A stretch of 64,000 nucleotides of DNA from Hedera helix. Lineage: Eukaryota > Streptophyta > Magnoliopsida > Apiales > Araliaceae. Position numbers and translations under genes: made by a program. Where the stretch lies: positions 49,611,702 to 49,675,701 of the forward strand of contig OX359264.1 of NCBI GenBank assembly GCA_947179155.2, in the 5' to 3' direction. Below, in pieces: positions 60,688-64,000 of this stretch. Each line of letters begins with the position of its first letter. Position 1 is the first letter of the stretch. The notes under the pieces were generated by a model that saw nothing but the letters and a program-made list of their open reading frames with translations, was not told the origin of the DNA and did not search any database.

Positions 60688-61139
60688 CTGAATTTTTTTC
60701 AGTTCACCTACCGCGCATAGTAGCATATTTTCTCCTATAAATAGTTGTTCAGCTGAATAGAAAAATCACACCTAAAACATAAATTTTTTCTATAAGAATT
60801 TTATGAGTTTTCTCTGAGAATAGTAAGGTTATCTTGAGTGTTTGAAAGCCAAAAGGAGTGCAGGAATTTTTCAAGTAAGTCTTTTATTAAAGAGTAGTAA
60901 TTTCATAAATTCCTATTTTTCACGGTATTCATAAATCTTCCTTTAGAAGACTCTTCTCTGAGAAGATTCATTTTTAAAAACTTTCTTTGGAAGATTTATT
61001 TTGTAATATTATTTTAAAAACTATTTTAAAGTTGTTATATTATACTACAAAAATTATGTTAAATATATATAATTTTGATAGTTTATATGTGGTAATTATT
61101 AATTATATTATAAATATATAGGTTGATCAACCTCATTTT

Positions 61140-61620
61140 TATCAATATCCAGTCACCAGATAAGGTAAGGAATATCATTATTTTCACACTCTTAAATTTA
61201 TTACGGTAAGGAATATCATTCTTTCACACTCTTAAATTTATTACGGTAAGGAATATCATCTTCTTTCATATTCTATTATTTAAACTTACTACGGTAAGGG
61301 GTATTATTCTTTTCATCATCATAAATGGTATTATTTTCTTACATTCTTTGATTCTCGAAAATAATATCGTTTCTTTCTTACTCATAAGATGTGTCATTTA
61401 TTTTCATGTATTAAATTGTGGGAATAATCTTACGGCGCGGATTACCGCCTGTTGGTGAATAACCTTTTGTATTCATTCATTATTAATATCTGAGAATAAC
61501 CTTACGGCGCGGATTACCGTCTATTTGGTGAATAACTCTTCGTATTCAAATTCCATTAAATTGTGGAATAACCTTACTGCGCGGATTACCGCCTGTTGGT
61601 GAATAACCCTTTGTAAATTT
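61140..61620. repeat. Tandem repeats in D3 (TTACGGTAAGG and GGTGAATAACC units)
   Basis: Several short units around TTACGGTAAGGAATATCAT (61165-61310) precede three units of about 75 bp with GCGCGGATTACCGCCTGTTG and GGTGAATAACC (61405-61620). The latter match the 75-bp array of D1. Confidence 0.85.
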
Positions 61621-62276
61621 CTTATTTGTCTCTTGTGGAAATAATTTGTCTACACGAATTATCACATGACACTTTTACTCCATATTCGTTTGTAATATCA
61701 TTTTCTTTCATATTCGTAAGTGATATTATTTTCCTTTATACTCATAAGGGATACCATCTTTTTCATCTTCCATTATTCAAACTTACTATGGTAAGGGGTA
61801 TTAATTTCCTTCACCTTTTGTTAATCCAACCTGCTACGGTAAGGGATATTATTTTCTTTCATACTCCTAAATCGAAACTTATTATGGAACTATTGCTTCT
61901 ATAATTCCTAAAAATATTATATGTTCCATAATAGTTGCACTTCATCATTTCAACTGAACATTCCTATTTTTTTTAACCTTTTTATTAAACTGTAGCCGTT
62001 ATTCTGAACTGTGGATCTTGAATATCATTTTTGAATTTCACTCCACATCATGTTGACAATTTGGACATTATTTGAATCTGCACAAAGTAAACTTCCGATA
62101 CTTATTGTTTATCATGTTTCTTCTGTTTATCATTTGTATCACTGTTATTTGTACTAATCATCATGAATCAAGCTGTTATGAATATATGTGGTCGGGGCAC
62201 AGATGCGATATAATTGTTGAACAGATGATAGGTTAAAGGCGATACATCTGTTCGGTGTCTTTTATGACACATGGTG

Positions 62277-62490
62277 AATGTTTTCTTTGGTTTGTAGTGC
62301 AAAGATGAACTGTTGTTTGGTATGATTATTACCAAAGGCTGAATCTGGTATAATCATGACCGTTGGTGTTATATTGAATATCTTTGGCCCGTAGTGCAAA
62401 GATGAACTGTTGTTTGGTATGATTATGACCAAAGGCTGAATCTAGTATAATAATGACCGTTGGTGTTATATTGAATATCTTTGGTCCGTA
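62277..62490. repeat. Tandem repeat, 2 units of about 107 bp in D3
   Basis: Both copies contain GTAGTGCAAAGATGAACTGT, ACCAAAGGCTGAATCT and GACCGTTGGTGTTATATTGA. D1 has a diverged counterpart near 38150-38340. Confidence 0.85.
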
Positions 62491-63589
62491 GTGCAAAGAT
62501 AAACTGTTGATTTGCATGATTATGACCAGGAACTGTGATTTGTATTATCATGACTAATGGTATTTCAGATGATAAAAGTTCATGATGTTTTCCTAAATAG
62601 AGAAGTGAGTGGGCACTATAGTCTGCATTATTTTTCTAATAGATTGCTCATTCTGCTACTATTATTGATCTGAACATTGTTCAAGAATTTAACTGCAGTT
62701 TTTGATATAAACCTTATAGTCTATTGTATTCTATCAAGAACTCAACTGATAAAGGCTAACGATAATTTATTTGTCATTATCTTAGTCATGATATTTTTTA
62801 CTGGGCTATTTGAGCTCACCCTTTCTTTTTGTTCCATTGTTTTTCAACAGGAGATGAGAACGTAGCTGGGTCTAGCCGGGGGATGGAGTGAGAGTCTTAG
62901 GGATAGCTATCGTAGTCTTCACGCGTTGTAAAATAGTGTGACAATAATAGTGAAGAGTTAGTTGTGTATTATTATACACTGTATGGTTAAATGTTGTACT
63001 TATAATAATTTTGTTGTAGTCTTTTGACAACTCAAGTTTGGGCTATGTGGACCCAGATTTGGGGGTGTCATATGTGTCATTTGGATGTGTAGAGTTTATT
63101 TTATTCAAGTTTGAACCATTAAAACCAAGGATTTGTGATTTTAGTTTTCACTTTGTCCTTGTGAGCAGTTTTTAGTCCAGTTCCGTTTGGAATTTAGATT
63201 TGGGATACAAAGAGAAATTGTAGAGGGGAAATTTTTGATGAGAATTGACTCAAGAATCACCCTAAAATATTTTAAAATGAAGAAGTTATGGCTGTCGGAG
63301 TGGCTGGAGGTCGGACAACCTATTTTAGGGTTTCGTGTTCTGTTTTGGAAGCCCCGGCGCCTAGAATAACCTATGTTTTGCGCCAGGGCATTCAAAACAG
63401 AATGTCCAAGTTGTCTAGGTCGGGTCGGGTCGGTCCGGGTCGAGTCGAGTTTTTAATGAAATTTTAAGTTGAAATAAGTGTAAAATGAATGAGTTTGAAT
63501 ACTAAACCAATATATGAAGTTTATTAATAACTAATTGGTAGCTAAATGTTTACAATAAAGACTAAAGTTAACACAAATAAAAAGTTAAC

Positions 63590-64000
63590 TATTGGTATTG
63601 TTTGAAAATTATTAAAATATTATTAAATGATCAATAATATTAGTATGATTAAAAAGTTATTAAATGATTAATAACATTAGTACATGATGAAAATGTTATT
63701 AAATAATTAATGATATTAATATGTGATTAAAATATTATTAAATAATTAATAATATTAATAAATAATTAAAATATTATTAAATGCTTAATAAAATTAAGAA
63801 GTTATTAAAATATTATTAAATAGTTAATAATATTAATAAGATATTAAAATATTATCAAATGGTGAATAATATTTGTAAAAGATTAAAATATTATTAAATG
63901 GTTAATAATATTAATAAGTGATTAAAATATTATTAAATAGTTAATAATATTAATATGTGATTAAAATATTATTAAATGGTTAATAATATTAATAAGAGAG
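63590..64000. repeat. AT-rich palindromic tandem array in LTR H
   Basis: Units of TTAAAATATTATTAAATG and TTAATAATATTAATA continue to the window end, as in the other A-family LTRs. Confidence 0.85.

Larger units (their letters stand above)
59855..63072 (+). mobile_element. Solo LTR D3 (D family) inside LTR H
   Basis: 3218 bp from TGTAAGACCCCGAATTTTATG to ATTTGGGGGTGTCATA. The final CA has mutated to TA. Flanks GGTGT (59850-59854) and TGTGT (63073-63077) match at 4 of 5 bases as the TSD, and joining the flanks recreates the A LTR text TTGGTGT-ATTTGG. It has a TATA box at 60736-60743, a 9-bp-stem hairpin at 60665-60687, tandem repeats (61140-61620 and 62277-62490) and the hairpin/acceptor-like module (62799-62850). 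Confidence 0.93.
57044..64000 (+). mobile_element. LTR H (A-related, G subfamily), runs off the right edge
   Basis: It starts TGTAATATCCTAGATATTTAC, similar to LTR G. After the AG-rich leader (59370-59420) it matches the A LTRs (AAGAAGTTAGGAA, CAACACTAAATTGGTGT), continuing beyond D3 with CATTTGGATGTGTAG and the AT palindromic array. It has a TATA box at 59309-59316. More than 3.7 kb is visible without D3. Whether it is solo or part of a full element cannot be told from this window. Confidence 0.88.

Noticed and set aside
1..64000. CRISPR arrays, operons, bacterial promoters or a host protein gene
   Set aside because: Repeats lack CRISPR spacing and all coding signals belong to plant transposons; no non-transposon protein similarity was recognised.

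Overview
This window is nuclear DNA from a flowering plant, probably a eudicot with a repeat-rich genome; I cannot name the species. The evidence is the transposon content: Ty3/gypsy Tekay-like chromovirus and Athila-like elements, a Ty1/copia relic and a Mutator-like (MULE) DNA transposon. I found no ordinary host gene, no rRNA or tRNA gene and no organellar or bacterial sequence. Nearly all 64 kb is transposons nested in transposons, and many boundaries are fixed by 5-bp target-site duplications (TSDs).

Layout. 1-2175 and 6044-6632: a decayed Ty1/copia element on the minus strand, split by a solo LTR (2181-6038, TSD AAGAT). 6633-44941: element A, a Tekay-like gypsy element with a truncated 5' LTR, an extra coiled-coil ORF before gag, a broken gag-pol and a 3' LTR split by element B. 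16184-42492: element B, an Athila-like gypsy element with LTRs of about 1.6 kb. B is itself split three times: by E (18534-29926, TSD AAAAG), a non-coding element with two 4.4-kb LTRs; by solo LTR F (31505-33671, TSD AAGAC); and by solo LTR D1 (37629-40289, TSD ATTTT). 44942-45817 is D2, the remaining end of an older D-family LTR into which A had inserted. The nesting is therefore four levels deep: D2, then A, then B, then E, F and D1.

46295-55710 is a MULE with inverted terminal repeats of about 180 bp. It carries a decayed minus-strand MuDR-type transposase and a plus-strand gene for a GRF-type zinc finger with a C-terminal coiled coil. The two genes converge, as mudrA and mudrB do in maize MuDR. 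The GRF gene is cut by solo LTR G (46975-50897, TSD GCAGT). The MULE lies between two direct repeats of about 255 bp. 57044 to the window end is another A-related LTR (H), itself split by solo LTR D3 (59855-63072).

No protein machine here looks functional: A, B, the copia element and the MULE all carry stops, frameshifts or lost catalytic residues. The youngest insertion is E, whose two LTRs differ at only about twenty positions by eye. The most interesting signals are non-coding: four tandem hairpins with compensating stem changes just upstream of B's 3' LTR; a hairpin, pyrimidine tract and AG module shared by otherwise different LTR families; GC-rich palindromic islands inside AT-rich LTRs; and the MULE's zinc-finger partner gene.
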